A DNA stretch of 64,000 nt from Archangium gephyra (GTDB lineage Bacteria > Myxococcota > Myxococcia > Myxococcales > Myxococcaceae), in the NCBI GenBank assembly GCA_003243425.1, contig QFQP01000014.1, positions 1 to 64,000 of the forward strand. Direction: 5' to 3'. Both the position numbers and the translations under genes were made by a program. Below, piece by piece: positions 17,459 through 25,996 of this stretch (positions within the stretch are counted from its first letter, which is position 1; every line of letters starts with the position of its first letter). Under the pieces are notes generated by a model. The model worked only from the letters and a program-made list of their open reading frames with translations, was not told the origin of the DNA and did no database searches.

Positions 17459-18688
17459 ATGCAATGGACAGCATGGAGCGTTGAGACCTCGCGCGGCGAC
17501 CAGAAGGAAGGTCACGTGCTCATCACGGGCGAAGCGGCGCCTGAAGAGACGCGCTCCCCGGTGATGGTGAACCTCGTGCTCGACCGCAGCGGGTCGATGA
17601 AGGGGGCGCCGCTCTCGGCCGCCGTCGAAGCCGCCCAGCAGCTCATCGAGCGCTCGCAACCTGAAGACTTTCTTGGCCTCGTCCTCTTCGATGGGGTCGC
17701 TGAGCAACGCGTGCCGCTCTGCCAGATGGACGCGCGCGGCAAGCGGCAGATGACCGAGGCACTGCAGGGGATTCAGACCGGCCGTGGCACGGCCCTCTAC
17801 GCCGCGCTCGAGATGGCGCTCAAAGGCCTCAAGCGCACGCTGGTGCCGGGCCGCAAGCCGCGCATGTTGCTGCTGACCGACGGTGAGCCGTCCGTCGGCC
17901 CCGATACGCAGGACGCCTTCGACGAACTCGGCCAGCGACTGGCCGATGAGAAGGTCGCCGTTCACGCCCTCGGTCTGGCCAAGCACTACGTCGCCGAGGT
18001 GCTGCAGGCGCTCACCGAGCCCTCGGGCAACGCCTTCGAGCACGTCGACGGGCCGGAAGGCCTCGGCGAGGCGATGGGTGGCGTGATGGCGCACGTCTAC
18101 GGGCAGGTCGCGACCGAGGCGAAGGTGCGCGTGCAGCCGTCCGGCTTCCTGGCGCTCACGGTTCGTCACGCGTTCCCCACGTCGCTCGACATGGACGCGG
18201 TCACGGTCTCGCTCGGCGACGTGTCGCGCGGCTATGCGCGGAGGGTGCTGCTGTCGGGCAACATCGTGGCGCCTGAATGGTCGCTGCAGCTCCACGCGAC
18301 GGCGCGCGAAAACAGCGACGTACGCCACTGGAAGATCGAGAACGAGCGCGTCTCGACCGATTCTGCGCGGGGCAAGTTGATCGTCGGTCTGGCGCACGAG
18401 CTCGAGCTGGTGACCGAAGAGACGGCCGCGTGGTTGTCACTGGCCCGGAAAGATCTCGAGCGCGCAGAACAGCAGCTGGAAGCCGCCGAGGGGCATCTGC
18501 GCAGCGTGGTGACGCTCGCTCCGGAAGGTGTGCCGGTGCGTCGACACCTGGAGCGGCTGGGTGACCTGCGTCTGGCGGTCGAACGGGGTGAGGGTGACAT
18601 TCCCCTGCTCATTCGCCGCGCCCAGTCGGCGCGTGCGGGCACCAACGTGAGTCAGGTCATTCCCCTGAACGCGTATCGGCGGCGCTGA
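17459..18688 (+). CDS. von Willebrand factor A domain protein
   Basis: 409 residues, no signal peptide. The VWA domain (about 33-230) has an intact MIDAS metal site: LDRSGSM (Asp42, Ser44, Ser46), a Thr in GRGTALYAAL, and the Asp of LLLTDGEPS. A beta-rich middle region (about 235-310) and a helical, charged C-terminus (about 325-385) follow. MIDAS proteins bind partners through a divalent cation. Its direct partner is probably the HTH protein encoded four bases downstream. An AGGAG ribosome binding site and two hairpins precede it. Confidence 0.9.
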   Translation: MQWTAWSVETSRGDQKEGHVLITGEAAPEETRSPVMVNLVLDRSGSMKGAPLSAAVEAAQQLIERSQPEDFLGLVLFDGVAEQRVPLCQMDARGKRQMTEALQGIQTGRGTALYAALEMALKGLKRTLVPGRKPRMLLLTDGEPSVGPDTQDAFDELGQRLADEKVAVHALGLAKHYVAEVLQALTEPSGNAFEHVDGPEGLGEAMGGVMAHVYGQVATEAKVRVQPSGFLALTVRHAFPTSLDMDAVTVSLGDVSRGYARRVLLSGNIVAPEWSLQLHATARENSDVRHWKIENERVSTDSARGKLIVGLAHELELVTEETAAWLSLARKDLERAEQQLEAAEGHLRSVVTLAPEGVPVRRHLERLGDLRLAVERGEGDIPLLIRRAQSARAGTNVSQVIPLNAYRRR

Positions 18689-18692
18689 ACGT

Positions 18693-19481
18693 ATGGGTGA
18701 CGTGGCGCGGCTGCACGATGCGCTGCGCACGTTTCACGCGCAGGGCACCTTCTCAGAAGAAGACTATGGCGCGCTCCGCCGCGTGGTGGCGGGCGTCGGC
18801 CGCGTCGAAGCCGAGCTGCTCGATGGCTTCGTGGGTCTGTTCTTCGAGCGTCACGTGCTCGACGACGAACGTCGCAGCGAGTTGCTCGCGCTGACGCACG
18901 CCGAGCTCGAACGCGCAGTTCGGCATCGCTTCAAACAGGTCGTCGCCGGTGGTCACGATTCGCATCAGGCGTGGCACGCGCTGTCCGCGCACGTTCGTGA
19001 CGCCGTCGCGGTCGCGGTTGGTCCCGGTTCGGGGGCGTGGCCTGCGACCATCACCACGAAACAGGGCTTCTCAGCCATCGCCGTCGAGCAGGCCGTCGCC
19101 GCGGTGTGGAGCGAACTCGGCCGCTGTCCGACCGCGCGCGAAGCCACGCAGGAACTCTTCACGCGTTACGTGACGGCGTCGATGCCCGCCGAGAGCAGCC
19201 AGAGCGGCGTGCGCGAATTTCCCGCGGCGATCGTCGCGCGTCTCGACGCCCAGCGGCTCGCCCGCGGAATCGTGTCGGTGCTCAACGACGACGAGCGCGA
19301 CCTCATGCGCTCCCAGCTCGACGGGCAGAGCGTCGACGCATGGGCACAGGGGCGCGGTGTTTCACGCGCCACCGCGTACCGCATGCTCGCGCGCATCAAG
19401 TCGCTGTGCCGCGTGGAGTTCGATCAACGCAGCAACGTCACGCAGCTCGAGGTGCTCGACGTGCTGCGCGATCAGCTCTGA
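18693..19481 (+). CDS. DNA-binding protein with sigma region 4-like HTH
   Basis: 262 residues. The C-terminal part (about 195-245) carries LNDDERDLMRSQLDGQSV, then a helix-turn-helix ending VSRATAYRMLARIKSL, laid out like sigma factor region 4. The N-terminal 150 residues are helical and do not match sigma region 2 clearly, so calling it a sigma factor would go too far. It sits four bases after the VWA gene. A VWA/regulator pair, in which the VWA protein controls the HTH protein, is a reasonable hypothesis. Its end overlaps the convergent Hfq-like gene by ten bases. Confidence 0.82.
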   Translation: MGDVARLHDALRTFHAQGTFSEEDYGALRRVVAGVGRVEAELLDGFVGLFFERHVLDDERRSELLALTHAELERAVRHRFKQVVAGGHDSHQAWHALSAHVRDAVAVAVGPGSGAWPATITTKQGFSAIAVEQAVAAVWSELGRCPTAREATQELFTRYVTASMPAESSQSGVREFPAAIVARLDAQRLARGIVSVLNDDERDLMRSQLDGQSVDAWAQGRGVSRATAYRMLARIKSLCRVEFDQRSNVTQLEVLDVLRDQL

Positions 19482-20458
19482 GCGATGAGCGCAGCGGGCG
19501 CCCACGAGATCATCGCGTGCAGCGGCACGAACACCTCGTCGCCCGGCGTTCCCAGCAACACGTCGAACGGACCGACGGCGATGAGCGGCAGCGACAACTT
19601 CATGCCGTTGCGCAGCTGAATCGAGATCGCCTCGCCGACGTGATCGAGGAACGCGCGGGGGTCGCTCACCGGCCGACGCGCCGGCTGACGCGCCACGGTG
19701 GCCGGCTTCTGCGAGAGCTTCGGGTCGCGCTCGAGCTTCGGAATCAGGGCGTCCCACGTCGACTTCCGCGACATGGCCACTACGTGCAGCTTTTCGATCT
19801 TCCCGCCGCGCTCTCCGTTGAACGAGACCGGCGCGACGGCGGTGAGCACGTCGAGCGCGGTGCGCTCACCCATCACCACGGCGAGCTCGGCCTTGTCGGC
19901 GATGAGCCTGTCGATGAACCCGTCGATGGCCTCGGGCGCCACGTTGGCGCGCGCTTCCTTGATGGCTTCACGGCGCCTGGCGCGGGCGCGGCGCGCGCGG
20001 AACTCCTCGACCGACATGCCGCTCTGCACGATGCCGAACGCGTCGGCGAGATCGAGCCCCGGCGTCTTCTCGAGCAACGTCCACGCCTGGTCGAAGCGCC
20101 TCGCCTCTTCGGCGTGCAGTTTCTTCCAGATGCGGCACTTCATCTTGCCTTCGAGCTCGCCCTTCGCGATGCGGTTGGGCACCCGCTCTTTGCGCGCGAG
20201 CAGCGCGATGGCTTCCGTCGTCGGTGGCGGGCGCGGCGTCGAAGGGCGGGGCGGTCCGCGGAACGGCGGGCGGCCTCCCGGCGCTGACGTGGCGGGGCGC
20301 GGGGCCATGTTGGGCCGCGGCGCCGGAGCGGGCGAGACGGAGACCGGGCGCACCGGCACCGGCGCCGTCGAAGACGTCGGCACCACCGGGCTCCCGGCAG
20401 GTTTACGAATCACCTGCACTTGCGGCGCAGGCGGCTTTCCCCTCGTTCGATCAGTCAC
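19472..20458 (-). CDS. Proline-rich protein with C-terminal Hfq/Sm-like domain
   Basis: 328 residues. Residues 1-80 are Pro/Ala/Arg-rich and probably disordered. The middle (80-240) is basic and helical and unfamiliar. Residues about 266-322 match the Hfq fold pattern. FLDHVGEAISIQLRNGMKL corresponds to the helix and first strands with the NGIKL-type Sm1 motif. GPFDVLLGTPGDEVF follows, and VPLHAMISWAP sits where Hfq has its KHAISTVVP Sm2 motif. If real, it is an RNA-binding regulator. This assignment is from visual pattern matching. It overlaps the upstream lipoprotein gene by four bases as the last gene of a five-gene operon. Confidence 0.85.
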   Translation of the reverse strand: MTDRTRGKPPAPQVQVIRKPAGSPVVPTSSTAPVPVRPVSVSPAPAPRPNMAPRPATSAPGGRPPFRGPPRPSTPRPPPTTEAIALLARKERVPNRIAKGELEGKMKCRIWKKLHAEEARRFDQAWTLLEKTPGLDLADAFGIVQSGMSVEEFRARRARARRREAIKEARANVAPEAIDGFIDRLIADKAELAVVMGERTALDVLTAVAPVSFNGERGGKIEKLHVVAMSRKSTWDALIPKLERDPKLSQKPATVARQPARRPVSDPRAFLDHVGEAISIQLRNGMKLSLPLIAVGPFDVLLGTPGDEVFVPLHAMISWAPAALIAQS

Positions 20459-20877
20459 GGCTGGTCACTGCCTTCAATGGAGTCCGACAAGTCGATCTGC
20501 CACTTGCCGGAGTCTTTCACCAACTTCACTTCGCGCTCGCCACCCGCGCTCGCGACCTTCAACACCGCGGTCGTCTCATCGGCGCGGACCTGGGTGACTT
20601 CACCCACGGCCGGCGGTCGACTCGACTGAAAGAGGAGGATCTCCGGCTCGTCGCGCACCACGCCCCTGGACGCTTCGGAGATGGCCTTCGAGAGGGCCGT
20701 CGCCTTTTCGCGCGTGGCCGGCGTCAGCAACTTCCACGCGGTCCTGGCGTCGGAGCGCTGGAGCGCGGTCACGAACCTTCGGTACGTGGCTTCGGGAGAA
20801 TCGACGGCCGGCCGCCGGCACCCCGGAACCATCGACAGCAACACCAGCAACAGGGCCGCGCGCATCGGCGTCTTCAT
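20455..20877 (-). CDS. Small predicted lipoprotein, NTF2/DUF4878-like
   Basis: 140 residues. The signal ends MVPGC with Cys20 as lipid anchor. The remainder is one small alpha+beta domain: a helix (ATYRRFVTALQRSDARTAWKL), LLTPATREK, then strands ending EREVKLVKDSGKWQIDL. This layout is typical of NTF2-like DUF4878 lipoproteins, whose ligands are mostly unknown. The stop overlaps the Hfq-like gene start (ATGA) and the start is seven bases after the diguanylate cyclase stop. Confidence 0.85.
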   Translation of the reverse strand: MKTPMRAALLLVLLSMVPGCRRPAVDSPEATYRRFVTALQRSDARTAWKLLTPATREKATALSKAISEASRGVVRDEPEILLFQSSRPPAVGEVTQVRADETTAVLKVASAGGEREVKLVKDSGKWQIDLSDSIEGSDQP

Positions 20878-20884
20878 AGCCGTC

Positions 20885-21913
20885 TCAACCTGCCTGACGC
20901 ACTTGATTGCGTCCGTTTGCTTTCGCCGCGTACAGACACTCGTCTGCCGTCTGCACGAGCGACTCGGCGCTGGTCACGCCATCACCCGGAAAAGTGGCGA
21001 CACCGATCGACGCCGTACACTTCACGACCTGTGGGCCTTCGCTGGTGTGCGCGGTCAGTCGCATGGCTTCCACCCCCATGCGAACCCGCTCGGCGGCGCG
21101 CCACGCCTCTTCCGGAGAGGTCTCGGGGAGCAGCGCCACCAGCTCTTCACCGCCGTACCGCGCGAGCACGTCGACGTCACGCAGCGCGCGCCGCGCGACG
21201 GCCGCGACCTCCCTGAGCACCAGGTCTCCGAAAGGGTGACCCCAGGTGTCGTTCACCTTCTTGAAGTGGTCGATGTCGAGCAGGAAGCAGCTGAGCGGCG
21301 CGCGATACCGTTCACTGCGCGCGAATTCGCCCAGCAGCCGCTCCTCGAAGTGACGGCGATTGACGAGCCCGGTCAGCCCATCGGTGCGCGAGAGGTGCAG
21401 CAGCTCTTCGCGCTTTTCTTCGAGCTCCCTGTTGGCGCGATCGAGCTCGCGGTTCTTCTCGATGAGCGCGTCTTGAAGCGCCTTGAGCCGCAGCATCGAC
21501 TTCACGCGCGCAGACAGCTCGAGCATGTCGAAGGGCTTGATCAAATAGTCATCGGCGCCCAGCTCGAGGCCTTCGACCTTCCCCGTGCGCCGCGCGGTCA
21601 TCAGGATCACGGGGATGAAGCCGAAGCCGTTCGCGCCCTGGTTCGCCTTCACGATGCGGCACACCTCGACGCCGCCGAGGCCGGGCATCTCGACGTCCAT
21701 CAACAGGATGTCGGGTTGATGCTGCCGGATGGCCGACAGCACTTCGGTGCCGTCGTGACACTCCACGAAGCCGTAGCCCGCACCGTCGAGGCCCGCACGC
21801 ACCTGAGAGATGATGGTGCGGTCGTCATCGGCCACCAGAATGGTGCGACCTTCGAGGGAACCCAGACCGTCTTCGCGACGAGTCGCTTCGAGCGTTTTTC
21901 TGCGAGCGGCCAT
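20885..21913 (-). CDS. Response regulator with GGDEF diguanylate cyclase domain
   Basis: 342 residues. A CheY-like receiver (about 22-145) has the acidic pair in VADDD, the phosphorylation Asp in ILLMDVEMPG and the Lys in LIKPFDMLEL. A coiled coil (about 150-178) leads to a GGDEF domain (about 180-338) with the active loop ARYGGEEL. The upstream RDVD (RxxD, five residues before GGEEL) is an intact inhibitory site. It makes cyclic di-GMP when phosphorylated and is product-inhibited, a PleD/WspR-like design. No histidine kinase is adjacent. It lies between trmB and the small lipoprotein in one minus-strand operon. Confidence 0.95.
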   Translation of the reverse strand: MAARRKTLEATRREDGLGSLEGRTILVADDDRTIISQVRAGLDGAGYGFVECHDGTEVLSAIRQHQPDILLMDVEMPGLGGVEVCRIVKANQGANGFGFIPVILMTARRTGKVEGLELGADDYLIKPFDMLELSARVKSMLRLKALQDALIEKNRELDRANRELEEKREELLHLSRTDGLTGLVNRRHFEERLLGEFARSERYRAPLSCFLLDIDHFKKVNDTWGHPFGDLVLREVAAVARRALRDVDVLARYGGEELVALLPETSPEEAWRAAERVRMGVEAMRLTAHTSEGPQVVKCTASIGVATFPGDGVTSAESLVQTADECLYAAKANGRNQVRQAG

Positions 21914-21931
21914 CGGGTCCTGATCAGCTTG

Positions 21932-22549
21932 TCACTTCTTGACGAGCCGCGCTCGGTACACCGGAGCCCCGGAAGCGATGTAGCGGCGCTCACGCGTCGA
22001 AGGCGCCTCTTCCGGATCGTACGGGTGAAACACCAACGCGCCGAGCGGGTTGTGGAAGCCGGCGTCTTCCAACACCTTGATGCCGCGCACGCCCACGTCT
22101 TCCACGTCGGTGCGGAAGTCGAAGCGGCCGCCCGGAATCAGGAGCGTCAGCAGGAACCGCGTGAACTCCGGCTGCAGAATCGCGCGCTTCTGGTGGGCGC
22201 GCTTCCACCACGGGTCGGGGAACTGCAGGTGCAGCTGCGACACGGTGCCGGGCGCGAAGATCTTCGGCAGCAGCTCGCGCGCGTCACCTTCGACGACCTT
22301 GAGGCCGGTGTAGCCGTGCTTCTCGGCGCGGTGTGCGACCTCACGGGCGTATTTTTTCCGCCACTCGAAGGCGAGGAAGTTCACGTGCGGGTTGCGGCGG
22401 CAGTACTCGAGCGCGAAGCCACCGGCGCCACAGCCGATCTCCACTTCGAGCGGCCCTTCGCGGCCGAAGATCTGCGCCCAGTCCGGCGGCGACTTCAGTT
22501 CGAGGACGTCAGGGCTTGCCGGCGTGGGACGAAAGGGGATGCGGCTCAT
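21932..22549 (-). CDS. trmB: tRNA (guanine-N7-)-methyltransferase
   Basis: 205 residues. It forms m7G46 in the variable loop of tRNAs using SAM. The SAM-binding loop is EVEIGCGAGGFALEY, the conserved FPDPWWKRAHQKRAI is the family signature, and the C-terminal TxxE/R element is STRERRYIASG. Length matches the family. The ATG overlaps the stop of the upstream subtilase-like gene by four bases, and the diguanylate cyclase gene follows after 18 bases. Confidence 0.96.
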   Translation of the reverse strand: MSRIPFRPTPASPDVLELKSPPDWAQIFGREGPLEVEIGCGAGGFALEYCRRNPHVNFLAFEWRKKYAREVAHRAEKHGYTGLKVVEGDARELLPKIFAPGTVSQLHLQFPDPWWKRAHQKRAILQPEFTRFLLTLLIPGGRFDFRTDVEDVGVRGIKVLEDAGFHNPLGALVFHPYDPEEAPSTRERRYIASGAPVYRARLVKK

Positions 22550-24957
22550 CGGCGCGCGCGGCTAGCACGTCGCAGCAGGAAAAGCAGTGCGAGCGCAGCC
22601 AGCGAAGGCACCGACGCACAGGAACACGGTCGTGGTGCGAACACCGGCGGCTCGGTGATGCCCAGGCCACCCAGCTCGCGCGCGGGCAGTGGCGTCTCGG
22701 CGTTGTTGGTGTTGCCGCGATCGTGCCCCGCACTTTCCCACACGAGATCCGCGAGGCGGCCGCGCATCACCCAGCGCACCACGTCACCGCGGGTGGTCCG
22801 CACCGCCAGCTCGAGGCGATCGCGCGCGACGCCGATGGCCGGCGCTGACAACACACTCCCCAATGCAGGCATGGGCGATTCGGGCGGTGAGTCACCGAGC
22901 TCGTCGATGATGAACAACAGCCCGTCTTCCGTGGGAAGCAGCACGTCGGGCCGGCGATCTCCGGTGAAGTCCGCGACGACGAAGCCGCCTCGGGCCGGCG
23001 GGTGCGTGAGCCGGCGGAGCACCTCGCGGGCGACGAACGGCTCGTCTGCACGAAGCGCGCGTTCGATCTGGTAGCGCGTGAGCTCCCACGCCGCACCAGC
23101 GGCTTCGACCTGAACGAGTGAGCGGTTGCTTCCGAGGCCCAGCCTCGCCACCGCGGGTGGCACGACCGACGGCTTCCAGCCGGTGAGCTCGAGGCGATGC
23201 GAGCCGTCGGGGCCGTAGACCGCGTCGACGATGACCTCGAGCCGCTCGTCGTCGACCAGGTCGGCGAGCAACGCCTGGCTGGCGCGCGTCGGCCTCGACC
23301 AGCTGACGTTGCTCGGGCCGAACTCGCCGCTGATCAAGACGTGGAGCTCGCTGCCGTTGGCGATGGCGAAGTCGGCGGTGGTGTCTCGATCGATTCGCCC
23401 GGCGGCCGGTGACGACACCTGCGGCGCCGGGAGTCGATGCGTCCACGTCGTCGAGCCGACCGCGTGCGTGAGCAGCCCATCGCGGTCGACGGTGACGAGG
23501 GCGGTGCCGTTGAGGGTCGGCACCACGACCGGCGGGCCAGCCGGCGCAGCGGCGAGCTGTCGTGCGAAGGCGCTCAGTTCAGCGCGGCGCGGGTCGAACA
23601 CCTTCAGCGCGCCGTCGTCACCGAGCATCATGAAGTCGAGCTCCGCGTCGCCATCGAGATCCGCGAAGGCTGGCGCGAGCCGTCCAGAAGAAAGCGACGT
23701 CGTGTAGTCGCGCAGCTCCATACCCAGACCGCGAAGCCCCTCACGCGACGGGGCAAAGACCACGTCGGTGCGGGCCTTTTCGAGATCGACGAATCGTGGA
23801 GGTCCCGAGCCCGGCCCGAAGTCGTTCGGCGCCAGCTGACCGGGGTTGGAGCCTTGCGGCGGCGCGGCAATCAATGTCGTCCATGTGTAGGGCCCGGCGC
23901 GCTCCTCGAAGCGCACGAAGGCCTGCAGCGCATCTGCATCGAGCGGGCGAGTGAGCACGGCGGCGAGCGGTAGACCTCCGTCGCAGCTGAGCTCGGCACC
24001 CTCGACGAAACAGCGGTCCGCTTCGCGCCGCGGACTGGTGCTCAGCGGAAGAAAACGGGGCAAGCGCTGCGGCGCTTCAGGCAGCGGCTGTTCCGCGCGT
24101 TCGACGGCGAACCCGACGTCTCTGCGGCCGAGCAGCCCGACGATTTGATCAGCGCCCGCATCGGGCGCGACCGAGCGAACGAGACCGACGCTGCCGGCGA
24201 AGATCGCGTCGCCGGGTTGAACACGCGGGTGCAGCGCGAGCGGCAACATCGACGGTGCGCTGATCACCACGGCGGGCGTCGCGTCGAGCGCGGCATTCAC
24301 GGCCGCAGACACGTCGCGCTCGGACACGGCCAGCATCAACACGCTGACGCCCGGAAAAGAGATGGCGGCGTGCAACGACGCATCGTCCACCACGAGCGGA
24401 ACCAACGTGCACTCGGGACACACGCCGAGGCCCTCGACGCCATCATTCACGGGCGCTGCGAGCACCCGCCAGTCCGTCCCTGCGTCACGGCTCTGAATGC
24501 CCGCGTCGCGAACGAAATCCCACCCGCAGAGGTCGTCGATTCTTCCGTTGCCATCCTGGTCGACGCCATCGGCGTAGGCCGCCAGCACGTCTTCGAGATC
24601 GATGGCTCCGTTCTGATTCACGTCGGGCGCGGTGAGGTCACCCGGGTCGACGCGACCGTTGCCGTTCACGTCGATAGCCGTCGGGAGCTCGGCGGCGTTC
24701 AGTCTCCACGCGCGGGCCACGACGGGATCGCTCACGTCGACGGCACTCGCGGCGATGGCCAACACGACGTCCGGCGAGCCACGCGTGATGCTCCACGCAC
24801 GGTCGATGCGCAGGCCGCCGTCTTCGTACGACTTGAAGGCCCGGGCCTCGCTCCAACCGGGTTCGTTCGGCCAGTTCACGGGCTGCGCGTACGCGTCGAC
24901 GCCGGCATCACGGGGCACGGGCCAGGCGGCGAGCAGAAGTGCGACGACGAGACTCAC
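22546..24957 (-). CDS. Secreted pseudo-subtilase with FG-GAP repeats and MYXO-CTERM-like tail
   Basis: About 803 residues from GTG at 24957, which opens a signal peptide (VSLVVALLLAAWPVP). Residues 28-200 follow the subtilisin S8 template: GLRIDRAWSITRGSPDVV, then DGVDQDGNGRIDDLCGWDF. The catalytic Asp motif (V-I-D-T-G) reads IAASA (Ala70) and the His motif (HGT-x-VAG) reads DWRVLAA. No GTSMA Ser motif is seen, so it is not a working protease. An EF-hand/dockerin-like insert (DVNGNGRVDPGD, DVNQNGAIDLED) lies at 96-124. FG-GAP-type repeats (AFADLDGDAELDF, VVADFTGDRRPDVLL) follow. The C-terminus has CSC, a hydrophobic segment and RRASRARR, a MYXO-CTERM-like sorting signal. Probably surface displayed. 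Confidence 0.85.
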   Translation of the reverse strand: MSLVVALLLAAWPVPRDAGVDAYAQPVNWPNEPGWSEARAFKSYEDGGLRIDRAWSITRGSPDVVLAIAASAVDVSDPVVARAWRLNAAELPTAIDVNGNGRVDPGDLTAPDVNQNGAIDLEDVLAAYADGVDQDGNGRIDDLCGWDFVRDAGIQSRDAGTDWRVLAAPVNDGVEGLGVCPECTLVPLVVDDASLHAAISFPGVSVLMLAVSERDVSAAVNAALDATPAVVISAPSMLPLALHPRVQPGDAIFAGSVGLVRSVAPDAGADQIVGLLGRRDVGFAVERAEQPLPEAPQRLPRFLPLSTSPRREADRCFVEGAELSCDGGLPLAAVLTRPLDADALQAFVRFEERAGPYTWTTLIAAPPQGSNPGQLAPNDFGPGSGPPRFVDLEKARTDVVFAPSREGLRGLGMELRDYTTSLSSGRLAPAFADLDGDAELDFMMLGDDGALKVFDPRRAELSAFARQLAAAPAGPPVVVPTLNGTALVTVDRDGLLTHAVGSTTWTHRLPAPQVSSPAAGRIDRDTTADFAIANGSELHVLISGEFGPSNVSWSRPTRASQALLADLVDDERLEVIVDAVYGPDGSHRLELTGWKPSVVPPAVARLGLGSNRSLVQVEAAGAAWELTRYQIERALRADEPFVAREVLRRLTHPPARGGFVVADFTGDRRPDVLLPTEDGLLFIIDELGDSPPESPMPALGSVLSAPAIGVARDRLELAVRTTRGDVVRWVMRGRLADLVWESAGHDRGNTNNAETPLPARELGGLGITEPPVFAPRPCSCASVPSLAALALLFLLRRASRARR

Positions 24958-24993
24958 AGGCGTTCCTGGAAATGCGGGGCTATATGCGGCCGC

Positions 24994-25917
24994 ATGAAGG
25001 TCTACTCGTCCCTCGCCGAGGCGTCGAACGGTGCGTTGCGTGGCAGTGCCGTGTGTCTTGGAAACTTCGACGGTGTGCACCTCGGCCATCAGGCGCTGTT
25101 CGACGAGGCCGCGAAGCACGGGCCGGTGGTGGCGCTCACGTTTCAGCCGCACCCGGGCAAGGTGCTCCAGCCGCAGCTCGCGCCGCGGTTGATCGTCGGT
25201 CAGCAGCGGAAGATGGAACTGCTCGAAGCCGCCGGGGCGACCGCCGTCATCGTGCAGCCGTTCTCGATCGAGTACGCGCGCACGCCCCCGGCCGACTTCG
25301 AGTCGGCGCTGCTCGACGGTGTTGGCGCGCGCACCATCGTCGTCGGTTACGACTTCACCTACGGCACCAAACGCGCGGGCACGGTGGCGACGCTCGAAGC
25401 AGCAGCGGCCGCACGCGGCGCGCAGGTCAAGGTCGTGAGCGCGGTGAGCATCAACGGCGTCGTCGTCTCGTCGAGCAAGATCCGCGAGTACGTGCTCGAG
25501 GGCCGCGTCGAAGCTGCGACCGCCTTGCTGGGGCGCCCGTTCGATCTCGACGGCATGGTCGTGCCCGGAGCCGGCCGTGGCCGCACGATCGGCTTCCCCA
25601 CCGCCAACGTCGACACGCTCAACGAGCTTCGTCCAGCCGCGGGCGTGTACGCCGTGCGCGTGCGCGTCGAAGGCGAGCCCCGCTGGCACGGCGGCGCGGC
25701 GAACATCGGTGTGAAACCTACATTTGGCGGCGGCGAAGTGACGATCGAGGCGCACCTGTTCGACTTCGCCGGCGACCTGTACGTGAAGCGGCTCCGGGTG
25801 CAATTCATCGAGCGGCTGCGTGCCGAAATGCGCTTCGCCTCAGCGGCTGAATTGTCCTCCCAGATCGCGCGGGATCTCGAAAAGGCGAGGGCGGCCGTCG
25901 CGCGATGCGCTCCGTGA
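24994..25917 (+). CDS. ribF: Bifunctional riboflavin kinase / FAD synthetase
   Basis: 307 residues. The FMN adenylyltransferase domain (about 15-175) carries GNFDGVHLGHQAL with the HxGH-type nucleotide motif and SSSKIREYVLEG. The flavokinase domain (about 182-300) carries GRTIGFPTANVD with the PTAN signature. It converts riboflavin to FMN and FAD. ATG at 24994 gives a start that matches the family (MKVYSSL). It is divergent from the pseudo-subtilase gene with only 36 bases between them. Confidence 0.96.
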   Translation: MKVYSSLAEASNGALRGSAVCLGNFDGVHLGHQALFDEAAKHGPVVALTFQPHPGKVLQPQLAPRLIVGQQRKMELLEAAGATAVIVQPFSIEYARTPPADFESALLDGVGARTIVVGYDFTYGTKRAGTVATLEAAAAARGAQVKVVSAVSINGVVVSSSKIREYVLEGRVEAATALLGRPFDLDGMVVPGAGRGRTIGFPTANVDTLNELRPAAGVYAVRVRVEGEPRWHGGAANIGVKPTFGGGEVTIEAHLFDFAGDLYVKRLRVQFIERLRAEMRFASAAELSSQIARDLEKARAAVARCAP

Positions 25918-25921
25918 TTCC

Positions 25922-25950
25922 TTGCTTTGCCTGAACCGGGCGGTTTGAAT
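25922..25950 (+). promoter_or_regulatory. Candidate sigma70-type promoter for the pil operon
   Basis: TTGCTT (25922-25927), a 17-base spacer and TTGAAT (25945-25950) precede pilB by 46 bases. No GG-N10-GC sigma54 element was seen in this gap. Confidence 0.35.
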
Positions 25951-25996
25951 TCGCGGGCTCTTTTTCACCGCGTTTTCAAGCGAGGGCACCACCCCT

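Noticed and set aside
18693..19481. Calling the HTH protein a true sigma factor
   Set aside because: Only a region 4-like segment is recognisable; no clear region 2.
24145..24993. Upstream extension of the ribF open frame
   Set aside because: It runs through the divergent pseudo-subtilase gene; the family-conserved start is at 24994.
24958..25803. Upstream extension of the pseudo-subtilase open frame
   Set aside because: The extension is antisense to ribF; the signal peptide begins at the GTG at 24957.
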